In this document: piece after piece, positions 28,546-37,074 of the stretch
Numbering within the stretch: position 1 is the stretch's first letter
How the letters are laid out: every line of letters starts with the position of its first letter
DNA from: Shinella sp. SUS2
Lineage (GTDB): Bacteria; Pseudomonadota; Alphaproteobacteria; Rhizobiales; Rhizobiaceae
Direction of reading: 5' to 3'
Length of the DNA: 64,000 nucleotides
Assembly: GCF_001262505.1 (NCBI RefSeq)
Contig: NZ_KQ410726.1
Location: 1-64,000 of the forward strand
Position numbers and translations under genes: made by a program
The notes under the pieces: generated by a model
What the model was told of the DNA's origin: nothing
The model's database searches: none
The model's input: the letters and a program-made list of their open reading frames with translations, nothing else

Positions 28546-29892
28546 ATGTCAGAGACGATCGATTCCGCAAGCCTTCTCGCGCGTGCCGGTGAACTCATCG
28601 ACCGCGCCATTCAAGCGGGGGCGGATGCGGCCGATGCCGTCGTCGTCCGGGGCCGCTCCTCCTCCGTCAGTGTACGGCTCGGCAAGGTCGAGGGCACCGA
28701 AGCCTCCGAGAGCGATGATTTCTCGCTGCGCGTCTTCGTCGGCCGGCGCGTCGCCAGCGTCTCGGCCAATCCCGGCTTCGACCTGAAGGTGCTCGCCGAG
28801 CGGGCCGTCGCCATGGCCAAGGCCTCGCCGGAAGACCCCTATGCGACGCTCGCCGACAAGGCCGATCTTGCGAAGGACTGGCCAGATCTCGAGCTCTTCG
28901 ATCCGACCGAGGTTTCTGCCGAGCAGCTGACCGAGGCCGCGCTTGCCGCGGAGGCCGCCGCGCTCGCGGTCCCCGGCATCACCAATTCCGGTGGCGGCGG
29001 GGCCTCCGCCGGCATGGGCGGCCTGGTGCTCGCCACCTCGCACGGCTTTTCCGGCGCCTACAGCGCCAGCCGCTTCGGCCGCTCCGTCAGCGTCATCGCG
29101 GGCGAGGGCACGAAGATGGAGCGTGACTACGACTTCGATTCGAGCCTCTATTTCGCCGACTTGCGCGACGCCGGGGAGATCGGCCGCGAGGCGGCCGCCC
29201 GCGCGGTGCGCCGGCTCAATCCGCGTCAGGTGCCGACGGCCAAGAACGTCACCGTCGTTTACGATCCGCGCGTGTCGCGCGGCATAACCGGCCACATTGC
29301 CGGCGCGCTCAACGGCGCGTCGGTCGCCCGCAAGACGAGTTTCCTGCGCGACCGCATGGGCCAGCAGGTGCTGAAGGCGGGCCTTTCCGTCACCGATGAT
29401 CCGCTGATCGTGCGCGGTTCGTCCTCGCGCCCCTTCGACGGCGAGGGCGTGCGTGGCGAGCGGCTCGCGATGATCGAGGACGGCGTGCTCCGGCACTGGT
29501 TCCTGTCCACCTCCACCGCCAACGAGCTCGGCCTTAAGACCAACGGTCGCGGCGTGCGCGGCGGCACGGCGGTCAACCCCGCCTCGACGAACCTTGCGCT
29601 CGAACCGGGCGACATCTCGCCGGAGGACCTGATCCGCTCCGTCGGCACCGGCTTTTACGTCACCGAGCTGATCGGCCAGGGCGTCAACATGGTGACGGGC
29701 GAATACTCGCGCGGGGCCTCCGGCTACTGGATCGAGAATGGCGAACTCACCTTCGCGGTATCGGAGGTGACGATCGCCTCCAACCTCGTCGACATGTTCC
29801 TGCGCATCACGCCGGCAAGCGACATCGACCGCTCCTTCGGCGTCGCCGCGCCGACGCTTGCCATCGAAGGCATGACGCTTGCCGGGACGTGA
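28546..29892 (+). CDS. pmbA: metalloprotease PmbA (TldE) subunit
   Basis: The 448-residue protein belongs to the TldD/PmbA family over its whole length (GRSSSVSVRLGKVEGTE at the N-terminus; TVVYDPRVSRGITGHIAGALNG; TGFYVTELIGQGVNMVTGEYSRG). PmbA/TldE pairs with TldD to form a zinc protease that processes small peptides such as microcins and antitoxins; tldD is not in the window. As expected for PmbA, the HExxxH zinc motif of TldD is absent. First gene of a likely operon reaching lpxK. Confidence 0.93.
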   Translation: MSETIDSASLLARAGELIDRAIQAGADAADAVVVRGRSSSVSVRLGKVEGTEASESDDFSLRVFVGRRVASVSANPGFDLKVLAERAVAMAKASPEDPYATLADKADLAKDWPDLELFDPTEVSAEQLTEAALAAEAAALAVPGITNSGGGGASAGMGGLVLATSHGFSGAYSASRFGRSVSVIAGEGTKMERDYDFDSSLYFADLRDAGEIGREAAARAVRRLNPRQVPTAKNVTVVYDPRVSRGITGHIAGALNGASVARKTSFLRDRMGQQVLKAGLSVTDDPLIVRGSSSRPFDGEGVRGERLAMIEDGVLRHWFLSTSTANELGLKTNGRGVRGGTAVNPASTNLALEPGDISPEDLIRSVGTGFYVTELIGQGVNMVTGEYSRGASGYWIENGELTFAVSEVTIASNLVDMFLRITPASDIDRSFGVAAPTLAIEGMTLAGT

Positions 29893-29896
29893 GACC

Positions 29897-30703
29897 ATGC
29901 CGAGCCCCGCCACCGCCTGGACCGCCGACCTTGATCTCCTGGTCGGTGCCGCGCGGCTTGCAGGGGCCAGGGCGCTCGATTTTTTCCGCAAGGGACCGGA
30001 GGTCTGGTGGAAGAACGGTGGCCGTTCGCCGGTCAGCGCGGCCGACTTTGCGGCCAACGATATCCTCAAGACGGAATTGCTCTCCGCCCGGCCGAACTAC
30101 GGCTGGCTCTCGGAGGAGACCGATGACGATGCCGGCAGGCTCAACCGCGAGACCGTCTTCGTCATCGACCCGATCGACGGCACACGCGCCTTCATTGCCG
30201 GCAAGGACGTCTGGTGTGTCAGCGCCGCCGTCGTGCATCGGGGCCGCCCCGTCGCCGGCGTGCTCTTCGCGCCGGCGCTCGACGAGCTTTTTACCGCGGC
30301 CGCCGGCGGCGCTGCGCTGAAGAACGGCGCGCCGATCCACGCGACCGATCCGGATGCGGCCCGCCCGACACGCATCGCCGCGCCGGAGGACATGGCGCAC
30401 GGCATCGACCGCCACATGATCGGCGGCGTGCAGCGCATCTCGCATGTGCCCTCGCTCGCCTACCGCCTCGCCATGGTGGCGGACGGGCGCATCGATGCGA
30501 CATTGGTGAAGCGCAATGCGCACGACTGGGATCTGGCGGCCGCCGACCTCATCCTTGAACAGGCCGGCGGAGCGCTTGTCACGCTCGACGGCGCGGCGCT
30601 GTCCTACAACCGGCCGGCCGTCAGCCACGAGACGCTGGCTGCGGCCGGATTGTCCAGGCTTTCCGGGCTTGTCGAGGCCTCCAGGCATCTTGCCGGCCAT
30701 TGA
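29897..30703 (+). CDS. inositol monophosphatase-family protein (CysQ-like)
   Basis: The 268-residue protein has the two metal-binding motifs of the family: LSEETDDD (Glu-Glu) and FVIDPIDGTRAF (Asp-x-Ile-Asp-Gly-Thr), plus the third, HDWDLAAADLIL. It hydrolyses a phosphomonoester, most likely 3'(2'),5'-bisphosphate nucleotide (CysQ) or an inositol-like phosphate. Starting four bases after pmbA, ATG 29897 is preferred over 29879. It lies between pmbA and DUF4170, an arrangement usual in Rhizobiales. Confidence 0.87.
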   Translation: MPSPATAWTADLDLLVGAARLAGARALDFFRKGPEVWWKNGGRSPVSAADFAANDILKTELLSARPNYGWLSEETDDDAGRLNRETVFVIDPIDGTRAFIAGKDVWCVSAAVVHRGRPVAGVLFAPALDELFTAAAGGAALKNGAPIHATDPDAARPTRIAAPEDMAHGIDRHMIGGVQRISHVPSLAYRLAMVADGRIDATLVKRNAHDWDLAAADLILEQAGGALVTLDGAALSYNRPAVSHETLAAAGLSRLSGLVEASRHLAGH

Positions 30704-30764
30704 CCTTTGATGCGGAATACCGCAAACCCATTGCCGAAATCGGCATCATAAAAAGAGAGAAAAC

Positions 30765-31001
30765 ATGACCGACAGCAAAGAACCGAAACAGCTCCTGCAT
30801 CTGGTCTTCGGCGGCGAACTGACGACGCTGGCAGATATGCAGTTCCGTGATCTCAACGCTCTCGATATCGTCGGAATCTTCCCTGATTATGCCTCCGCAC
30901 TTGCCGCCTGGAAGTCGAAGGCACAGCAGACCGTGGACAATGCGCATATGCGCTATTTCATCGTGCACATGCACCGGCTTCTGGATCCGCAGCAGAACTG
31001 A
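30765..31001 (+). CDS. DUF4170 family small protein
   Basis: The 78-residue protein (LLHLVFGGELTTLADMQF... with FIVHMHRLLDP at the end) matches the conserved alphaproteobacterial DUF4170 family, which has no assigned function. GAGAGAAA lies in front of the ATG. Its steady position upstream of waaA/lpxK suggests a link to lipid A or envelope formation, but only by association. Confidence 0.85.
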   Translation: MTDSKEPKQLLHLVFGGELTTLADMQFRDLNALDIVGIFPDYASALAAWKSKAQQTVDNAHMRYFIVHMHRLLDPQQN

Positions 31002-31109
31002 GGCGCGTTTCCCGACACCGTTCCGCGCGGCAGAAGGCCGCGCCGAACCAGAGACCGGACCTTCCATGATCCCGAACAAGACGAAAGCCGCAACCAAGGG
31101 CGCTCGCGC

Positions 31110-32423
31110 ATGAGCCGGCGCCTCGCCCGTTTCGCGCTTTCGCTTTATCGCTGGGGCGGCGTCGCGCTCTATCCGATCGTTGGCCCCTATCTCACCTTCC
31201 GCGCCGCCAAGGGCAAGGAAGACCGTTCCCGCCGCCGCGAGCGCTACGGCTATGCCGGCGTGCCGCGCCCGGCGGGGCCGCTCGTCTGGTTCCATGCGGC
31301 CAGCGTCGGTGAGACCAATGCGGTCATCCCGCTCATCAAGGAAGTGCGCCGTCGCGGCATCGCGGTGCTCCTGACGACGGGCACGATCACCTCGGCGAAG
31401 GTCGTGCGCGACCGCCTGGGCACGGACGTCATCCACCAATATGTGCCGCTCGACCTGAAGCCGGCGATCAGCCGCTTCCTGGAATACTGGCATCCCGATC
31501 TCGCCATCATGGCGGAGTCGGAGATCTGGCCGATGACCATCCTGGAACTCGGCAAGCGTCACATCCCGCAGGTCCTGGTCAACGGCCGCATCTCGGATCG
31601 CTCCTTCCCGCGCTGGAAGCGGCGCCATGCCGTCGCCGACGCCATCTTCGAGAATTTCGCGCTCGTCATCGCCCAGTCGGATCTCGACGCCGACCGTTTC
31701 AGCACGCTCGGCGCCCTGCCGGTGCTCGTTTCCGGCAATCTCAAGGTGGATACGGATGCGCCGCCGGTCGATTCCGCCGTGCTGCGCGGCTATCTCGACC
31801 AGATTCAGGGCCGTCGCACCTGGGCGGCGATCTCCACCTTCGAGGGAGAGGAGGCGGCCGCCGGCGACGTGCACCGCGTGCTGAAGGAACGCACGGGCCT
31901 GCTCACCATCATCGTGCCGCGCCATCCCGAGCGCAGCGACGCCATCGCCGACATGCTGGAGGCGCGGGGCCTGAAGGTTGCCCGGCGCACGCGCGGCGAC
32001 GTTCTGACGCCGGAGACCGACATCTTCCTCGGCGACACGATCGGCGAGATGGGGCTCTATCTGCGCATGACGGAGATCGCCTTCGTCGGCCGCTCGCTGT
32101 TTGCCGAAGGCGGGCAGAACCCGCTGGAGCCGGCCATGCTCGGCTGCGCGATCCTGTCGGGCGGCAATGTGCAGAATTTCCGCGAGGCCTATCAGCAGCT
32201 CGCCCGCAACGGCAGCGCCAAGATGGTGCGCGACACGGAGATGCTGGCCAAGGGCGTGCACTACCTGCTCGTCAACGACGAGATGCGCAAGCAGATGATC
32301 GAGGCGGGGCAGGAAACCGTGCAGGAGATGCGCGGTGCGCTGCGCGCCACCATCAAGGGGCTGGAGCCCTACATCAACCCGCTCACTGTGAAGGCACGGT
32401 TGCATCCGCGCCAGACGTCCTGA
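31110..32423 (+). CDS. waaA: 3-deoxy-D-manno-octulosonic acid (Kdo) transferase
   Basis: The 437-residue protein starts with a membrane-anchoring segment and has the Kdo-transferase signature PLVWFHAASVGETNA, where the Glu is the catalytic base, and later IAESEIWP-like MAESEIWPM and EGGQNPLEPA. It adds Kdo to the lipid A precursor at the inner membrane. It precedes a HAD gene and lpxK in the same direction. Rhizobia use one bifunctional enzyme to add both Kdo residues. Confidence 0.94.
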   Translation: MSRRLARFALSLYRWGGVALYPIVGPYLTFRAAKGKEDRSRRRERYGYAGVPRPAGPLVWFHAASVGETNAVIPLIKEVRRRGIAVLLTTGTITSAKVVRDRLGTDVIHQYVPLDLKPAISRFLEYWHPDLAIMAESEIWPMTILELGKRHIPQVLVNGRISDRSFPRWKRRHAVADAIFENFALVIAQSDLDADRFSTLGALPVLVSGNLKVDTDAPPVDSAVLRGYLDQIQGRRTWAAISTFEGEEAAAGDVHRVLKERTGLLTIIVPRHPERSDAIADMLEARGLKVARRTRGDVLTPETDIFLGDTIGEMGLYLRMTEIAFVGRSLFAEGGQNPLEPAMLGCAILSGGNVQNFREAYQQLARNGSAKMVRDTEMLAKGVHYLLVNDEMRKQMIEAGQETVQEMRGALRATIKGLEPYINPLTVKARLHPRQTS

Positions 32424-32436
32424 CGAAAGGCGTGTC

Positions 32437-33171
32437 ATGTCCAAGACCGAGACCATTTCCGGCATCCTCTTCGACAAGGACGGGACGCTGCTCGACTATG
32501 CCAAGAGTTGGGTGCCGGTGAACTACGAACTCGCCCGCATCGCTGCCGCCGGCGACGAGGCGCTAGCCCGCAAGCTGCTCGTGGCGGGCGGCATGGATCC
32601 CGACACCGGCTACGTCACGCCCGACAGCCTGCTGGCCGCCGGCAACACGGTGGAGATCGCCGAGGGCATGGTCGCGGCCGGTGCGCCCTTCACGGTGGAG
32701 GCGCTGGCCACCCATTTCGACAGCCTCTTCGCCAATTCGGCGCAGCTTGCCGTCGCCGTCACCGACCTTGCCCAGTTCTTCGCCACCATGCATGCCCGCG
32801 GCTACTGGCTCGGGGTTGCCTCCAGCGACAACGAGGCCTCGATCCGCGCGACGGCAAAACGCTTCGGCTTCGAGGACTACCTGCACTATGTCGCGGGTTA
32901 CGACAGCGGCTTCGGCACCAAGCCGCAGCCGGGCATGGTGCTCGGCTTCTGTGCGGCGACGGGTCTTGCGCCGCACCAGGTCGCCGTCGTCGGCGACAAC
33001 AATCACGACATGCATATGGGCCGCAATGCCGGTGCGGGCCTCAACGTCGCGGTGCTGACGGGCACCGGCTCGCGGGAATCGCTGGCGGATGCCTCCGACT
33101 ATTGCCTCGCCGACATCACCGAACTCGTCCCGCTCCTCCCGGAGGCGGCCGTCGCGCGACCGGTGGCGTGA
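32437..33171 (+). CDS. HAD-family hydrolase (phosphoglycolate phosphatase-like)
   Basis: The 244-residue protein has HAD motif I (LFDKDGTLLDY), motif II (LGVASSDNE) and the terminal acidic motif VVGDNNHDMHMGRNAGAG. The cap is of the C1 helical type. It sits 13 bases after waaA and before lpxK, interrupted only by a RIME element. A role in sugar-phosphate metabolism for the envelope is possible; the substrate is not known. Confidence 0.88.
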   Translation: MSKTETISGILFDKDGTLLDYAKSWVPVNYELARIAAAGDEALARKLLVAGGMDPDTGYVTPDSLLAAGNTVEIAEGMVAAGAPFTVEALATHFDSLFANSAQLAVAVTDLAQFFATMHARGYWLGVASSDNEASIRATAKRFGFEDYLHYVAGYDSGFGTKPQPGMVLGFCAATGLAPHQVAVVGDNNHDMHMGRNAGAGLNVAVLTGTGSRESLADASDYCLADITELVPLLPEAAVARPVA

Positions 33172-33183
33172 GCGGTGAGGGCA

Positions 33184-33307
33184 GCCCCTCATCCCGCTGC
33201 CGCGACCTTCTCCCCGCAGGCGGGGAGAAGGGACTTGTGGCAAGGCCGTGCAAAGCCGTCCTTCTCCCCGCTTGCGGGGAGAAGGTGCCGGCAGGCGGAT
33301 GAGGGGC
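33184..33307. repeat. RIME-type palindromic intergenic element, copy 2
   Basis: A 124-base element bounded by a 9-base inverted repeat (33184-33192 and 33299-33307) and containing two hairpins on CCTTCTCCCCGC...GCGGGGAGAAGG. It has the same core and the same orientation of arms as the copy at 18051-18190. It lies between the HAD gene and lpxK, 13 bases after the HAD stop codon. Confidence 0.87.
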
Positions 33308-33410
33308 AGGCCACGCTCCCGCAACGCCGATGCAAATCCCCCCGGTTGATTTTCCGCAACTTCTCGCGTTTGCTGCAAGAGACCGGGCCGGGACGCCCGC
33401 GGGGGACGGA

Positions 33411-34451
33411 ATGGTAAGTGAAGCGCCGCCTTTCTGGTGGACGAAGCCGGACTGGCGGGCCTATGCGCTCTGGCCGGTCTCCCGCCTCTACGGCCTGATC
33501 GCCGGCCGCCGCATGCGCAAGGGTCGGCGCGCCGAGGTGGCCGTGCCCGTCATCTGCGTCGGCAATTTCACCGTGGGCGGGGCCGGCAAGACGCCGACGG
33601 CGATCGCGCTCGCCCGCGCCGCCAAGGCGCGCGGCCTCAAGCCCGGCTTCCTGTCACGCGGTTATGGCGGCTCGCTCGACGTCACCACCGTCGTCGATCC
33701 TCAGCACCACCGTGCCCGTGCGGTTGGCGACGAGCCGCTGCTGCTCGCCCGCGAGGCGCTGACCGTGATTGCCCGCCGGCGCGTCAAGGGTGCGCGCAAG
33801 CTGGTGGAGGAGGGCGCAGACCTCATCATCATGGACGATGGTTTCCAGAGCGCGCAGCTGACCTTCGACTATGCGCTGCTCGTCATCGACAGCCGCCGCG
33901 GCATCGGCAACGGCCATCTGGTGCCGGGCGGGCCGGTGCGCGCGCCGCTCGACGAGCAGATGCGCCAGGCGAATGCGCTTCTGGCGATCGGCAACGGCAA
34001 CGCCGCCGATGCGCTGATCCGTCAGGCGGCACGCGCCGGCAAGGCGATCCATTCGGCCACCCTCGTCACCGTCGGTGCCGAGGACCTCGTCGAAAAGGTC
34101 GTCATGGCCTGGTCGGGCATCGCCGACAACGAGAAATTCTTCCGTACCGTCACCGAGACGGGCGCGCATCTCTACGTGACGCGCAGTTTCCCCGATCACC
34201 ATCATCTTTCCGAGGACGAGGTATCGGAGATTCTCGACCATGCCGAGGGTGTCGGATACCAGCTCGTCACCACCGCCAAGGACAGCGTTCGCCTCGCCGG
34301 CGAGCATGGCCGCGCGGAGGAGTTGAAGGAGAAGAGCCGTGTGATCGAGGTGGAGATCCGTTTCGACGACCCCAAGGGGCTGGACGCGATCATCGACGCG
34401 GCGATCGTCGGCGCAAGGCGGCGCAAGCTGCACCGGCTGGCCGCGAAGTAG
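33411..34451 (+). CDS. lpxK: tetraacyldisaccharide 4'-kinase
   Basis: The 346-residue membrane-associated kinase phosphorylates the lipid A precursor at the 4' position. It has the [20 protein letters not shown] membrane-associated N-terminus, the P-loop [14 protein letters not shown], and the IIMDDGFQ motif. ATG 33411 is preceded by GGGGGACGGA; an in-frame ATG at 33330 would add 27 residues lacking similarity to the family. It is the next lipid A gene after waaA in this operon. Confidence 0.95.
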   Translation: MVSEAPPFWWTKPDWRAYALWPVSRLYGLIAGRRMRKGRRAEVAVPVICVGNFTVGGAGKTPTAIALARAAKARGLKPGFLSRGYGGSLDVTTVVDPQHHRARAVGDEPLLLAREALTVIARRRVKGARKLVEEGADLIIMDDGFQSAQLTFDYALLVIDSRRGIGNGHLVPGGPVRAPLDEQMRQANALLAIGNGNAADALIRQAARAGKAIHSATLVTVGAEDLVEKVVMAWSGIADNEKFFRTVTETGAHLYVTRSFPDHHHLSEDEVSEILDHAEGVGYQLVTTAKDSVRLAGEHGRAEELKEKSRVIEVEIRFDDPKGLDAIIDAAIVGARRRKLHRLAAK

Positions 34452-34515
34452 CGGAAGAGGGCAGGGACAGGCAGAGACCGACAGGGGATCCGCCCCTTCA
34501 GACAGTCTCTACGGT

Positions 34516-34749
34516 CTATTGCTTCTTCTGCGTGGGCAGGGCGCCGGCGCGCTTTTCGGCCTCGAGCGAGGCCTCGGCGGTGGCATAGGGTTCCTGCCGC
34601 GCGACGCTCCAGTAGCGCAGCTCGTCGACGGGCACCGTCTCACCGGTCATCGCGCAGATGACGTGCGAGCCGGGCATCAGGATCTGGAAATCGCCGTCGA
34701 GATAGCGGATCTTCGCTTCGCGGCTGCCGCGTCCTTCAAAACGGTTCAT
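34516..34749 (-). CDS. DUF2093 family protein
   Basis: The 77-residue protein (MNRFEGRGSREAKIRYLDGD, then PVDELRYWSVARQE) is a member of the DUF2093 family found across Rhizobiales. Function unknown. The ATG at 34749 is the usual start for the family; an in-frame ATG at 34776 is possible. It converges on lpxK, with stops 64 bases apart. Confidence 0.85.
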   Translation of the reverse strand: MNRFEGRGSREAKIRYLDGDFQILMPGSHVICAMTGETVPVDELRYWSVARQEPYATAEASLEAEKRAGALPTQKKQ

Positions 34750-34898
34750 CATCGATTTCAATATCCGTCTCATCAAGGGGCACGCGCCGGCTGCGCGGTC
34801 GATACCGTGCCATATCCCGGCCGCGGCGAAATTTCCAGCCTTTTCGCTGTCGCACCCGTGAAGGGGCAGGCGTTGGAAGAACGGGCCACGCCTTCCGC

Positions 34899-35003
34899 CC
34901 AGAGCATTTCCGGTGAACTCCGGTTCACCGGAAATACTCTGGATTCTTGTTTTACCGCGTTATCCGACGCCGAAGCGATTTCGCTTCGGCTGGAAATGCT
35001 CTA
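34899..35003. repeat. palindromic mosaic element with nested hairpins
   Basis: Two hairpins lie inside an outer inverted repeat. The first is a 20-bp stem (34899-34918 with 34923-34942, one mismatch); the second is a perfect 10-bp stem (34969-34978 with 34981-34990). The outer arms AGAGCATTTCC (34901-34911) and GGAAATGCTCT (34992-35002) are exact inverses. The sequence type (GAGCATTTCCGG..., GCCGAAGCGATTTCGCTTCGGC) is a recurring rhizobial intergenic mosaic. Its right end overlaps the mutL stop codon at 35001-35003. Confidence 0.85.
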
Positions 35004-36809
35004 GCTCCGCCCGAACAGGCGCTCGATATCGGAAAGCTTGAGCTCGATATAGGTCGGCCGGCCGTGGTTGCACTGGCCGGAGCCGGGCGTCGCCTCCATC
35101 TGGCGCAGGAGCGCGTTCATCTCCTCCGGCCGCATGCGCCGGCCCGAGCGCACGGAGCCGTGGCAGGCCATGGTGGCGGCAAGGTATTCCAGCTTGTTCT
35201 TCAGCCCGCTCGCCGTGTCCCATTCGGCAAGTTCGTCGGCAAGCTGGCGCACGAGCCCGACGGCGTCCATCTCGCCGAGCATGGCCGGCGTCTCGCGGAT
35301 GGCGACGGCGCCCGGTCCGAAGCGCTCGATGCCGAGGCCGAGGCGGGAGAATTCCTCCGCATGGGACACCAGCCGGTCGCAATCGTCCTCGGAAAGATCG
35401 ACGATCTCGGGGATGAGCAGGGCCTGCGCCGGTACCGCCCGGGCATGGAGGGCGTTGCGCATCGCCTCGAAGACCAGCCGCTCATGCGCGGCATGCTGGT
35501 CGACGATGACGAGCCCATCCTCGGTCTGGGCGACGATGTAGTTCTCGTGCAATTGCGCGCGTGCTGCGCCGAGCGGGTGGCGCTGCGGCGGTTCCTCTTC
35601 CCGCGGCGTTGCCGGGGAAGGGGCGAAGACCGGTTCGCTGCGTGCCGACGGCGCGGCGAAATCGGCAAAACCGGTCTGCCTCTCGCTGAAATGCGGCGCG
35701 GGAGCGCTTGCCGCCTCGAAGGGGCGGTAGGGCGAGGCGGCCGGGCTCCAGGGCGTCTGCGGGCGCTGCGCCTCCGGCCGGAAGGCGCGCATGAGGCCGC
35801 TTGCGCCCGTGGTGGAGGCCCGGTCGCCCTCGCGGGCGAGCGCCTCGCGGATCGCGCCGATGATGAGGCCGCGCACCAGGCCCGGGTCACGGAAGCGCAC
35901 GTCGGATTTCGCCGGATGCACGTTGACGTCGACGAGTGCCGGGTCGATGTCGATCGCCAGGACCGCCACCGGATAGCGCCCGTGCGGAATGGTCTCGGCA
36001 TAGGCCGCGCGCAGCGCCGACCAGATCAGCTTGTCCTGCACCGGCCGGCCGTTGACGAAGGCGAACTGGTTGAGGCTGTTGCCGCGGTTGAAGGTCGGCA
36101 CGCCGGCAAAGCCGGTCAATCCGACACCCTCGCGCGCCGCGTCGATCTCGATGGCGTTGTCGCGGAAATCGCGGCCGAGCACCTGCGCGATGCGGGCGAG
36201 CCTGTCGGTGCCTGTCGCTGGAAATTCCAGCGTCGTGCGGTCGGAGCCCGACAACACGAAGCGCACATGCGGAAAGGCGATCGCCATGCGCCGCACGACG
36301 TCAGAAATGGCGGAGGCTTCCGCCTTCTCGCTCTTCAGGAATTTCAGCCGGGCGGGCGTGGCGAAAAAGAGGTCGCGCACCTCGACAACCGTGCCGCGAT
36401 TGGCCGCGGCTGGCCGCACGGGCGCCACCTTGCCGCCGGTCACGCTGATCTCGGCGCCCTCGCCGGCCTCGGCCGTGCGGCTGAGCAGCGAGAGCTTGGC
36501 CACCGAGCCGATGGAGGGCAACGCCTCGCCGCGGAAGCCGAGCGTGCGGATGTCGGTAAGGTCCTTGTCGAGTTTCGAGGTACAATGCCGGCGGATGGCC
36601 AGTTCCAGATCCGCAGGCGCCATGCCGCCGCCATTGTCGGTGACACGCAGCAGCGTCTTTCCGCCGCCGGCCGTTGCGATCTCGATGCGCGTCGCCCCCG
36701 CATCCAGCGCGTTCTCGATCAGCTCCTTGGCGGCGCTTGCCGGCCGTTCGATCACCTCGCCTGCGGCAATCTGGTTGATGAGAGTTTCGGAAAGCTGCCT
36801 GATCGTCAT
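35001..36809 (-). CDS. mutL: DNA mismatch repair protein MutL
   Basis: The 602-residue protein has the GHKL ATPase N-terminus ([37 protein letters not shown]), a proline-rich linker (about 330-410) and the C-terminal dimerisation domain. The C-terminal domain carries [12 protein letters not shown] at residues 437-448, exactly the DQHA(X)2E(X)4E metal-binding motif of MutL proteins that nick DNA, plus [10 protein letters not shown] and GQCNHGRPT. It is therefore likely a latent endonuclease, fitting an organism without MutH. ATG 36809 is the family start. The TAG stop is formed by the end of the palindromic element. Confidence 0.95.
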   Translation of the reverse strand: MTIRQLSETLINQIAAGEVIERPASAAKELIENALDAGATRIEIATAGGGKTLLRVTDNGGGMAPADLELAIRRHCTSKLDKDLTDIRTLGFRGEALPSIGSVAKLSLLSRTAEAGEGAEISVTGGKVAPVRPAAANRGTVVEVRDLFFATPARLKFLKSEKAEASAISDVVRRMAIAFPHVRFVLSGSDRTTLEFPATGTDRLARIAQVLGRDFRDNAIEIDAAREGVGLTGFAGVPTFNRGNSLNQFAFVNGRPVQDKLIWSALRAAYAETIPHGRYPVAVLAIDIDPALVDVNVHPAKSDVRFRDPGLVRGLIIGAIREALAREGDRASTTGASGLMRAFRPEAQRPQTPWSPAASPYRPFEAASAPAPHFSERQTGFADFAAPSARSEPVFAPSPATPREEEPPQRHPLGAARAQLHENYIVAQTEDGLVIVDQHAAHERLVFEAMRNALHARAVPAQALLIPEIVDLSEDDCDRLVSHAEEFSRLGLGIERFGPGAVAIRETPAMLGEMDAVGLVRQLADELAEWDTASGLKNKLEYLAATMACHGSVRSGRRMRPEEMNALLRQMEATPGSGQCNHGRPTYIELKLSDIERLFGRS

Positions 36810-37074
36810 GCTGCCATTTTCGCGGATTCGGCGAGGCCTTGGAAGGGGCAAGTTGGCTTATCCCGCCCCGCGGCGCCCGGCGACCTGAAATCGTTTAATC
36901 AGGCTTTAATAAAAAGCTGCCAACGTGCGCGCAGGTTTGTATGAACACAAGCCGGCCGGTTTCCCGGTGGACAATTTCAGCGTCGCTGGCCGCTGTCATT
37001 CCCCTCTGTCCGAAGGTGCAGGATGCACCGATCAGCATGCGTCCGGGAATGCCAGACAGGCGAGGTCTGCCACT

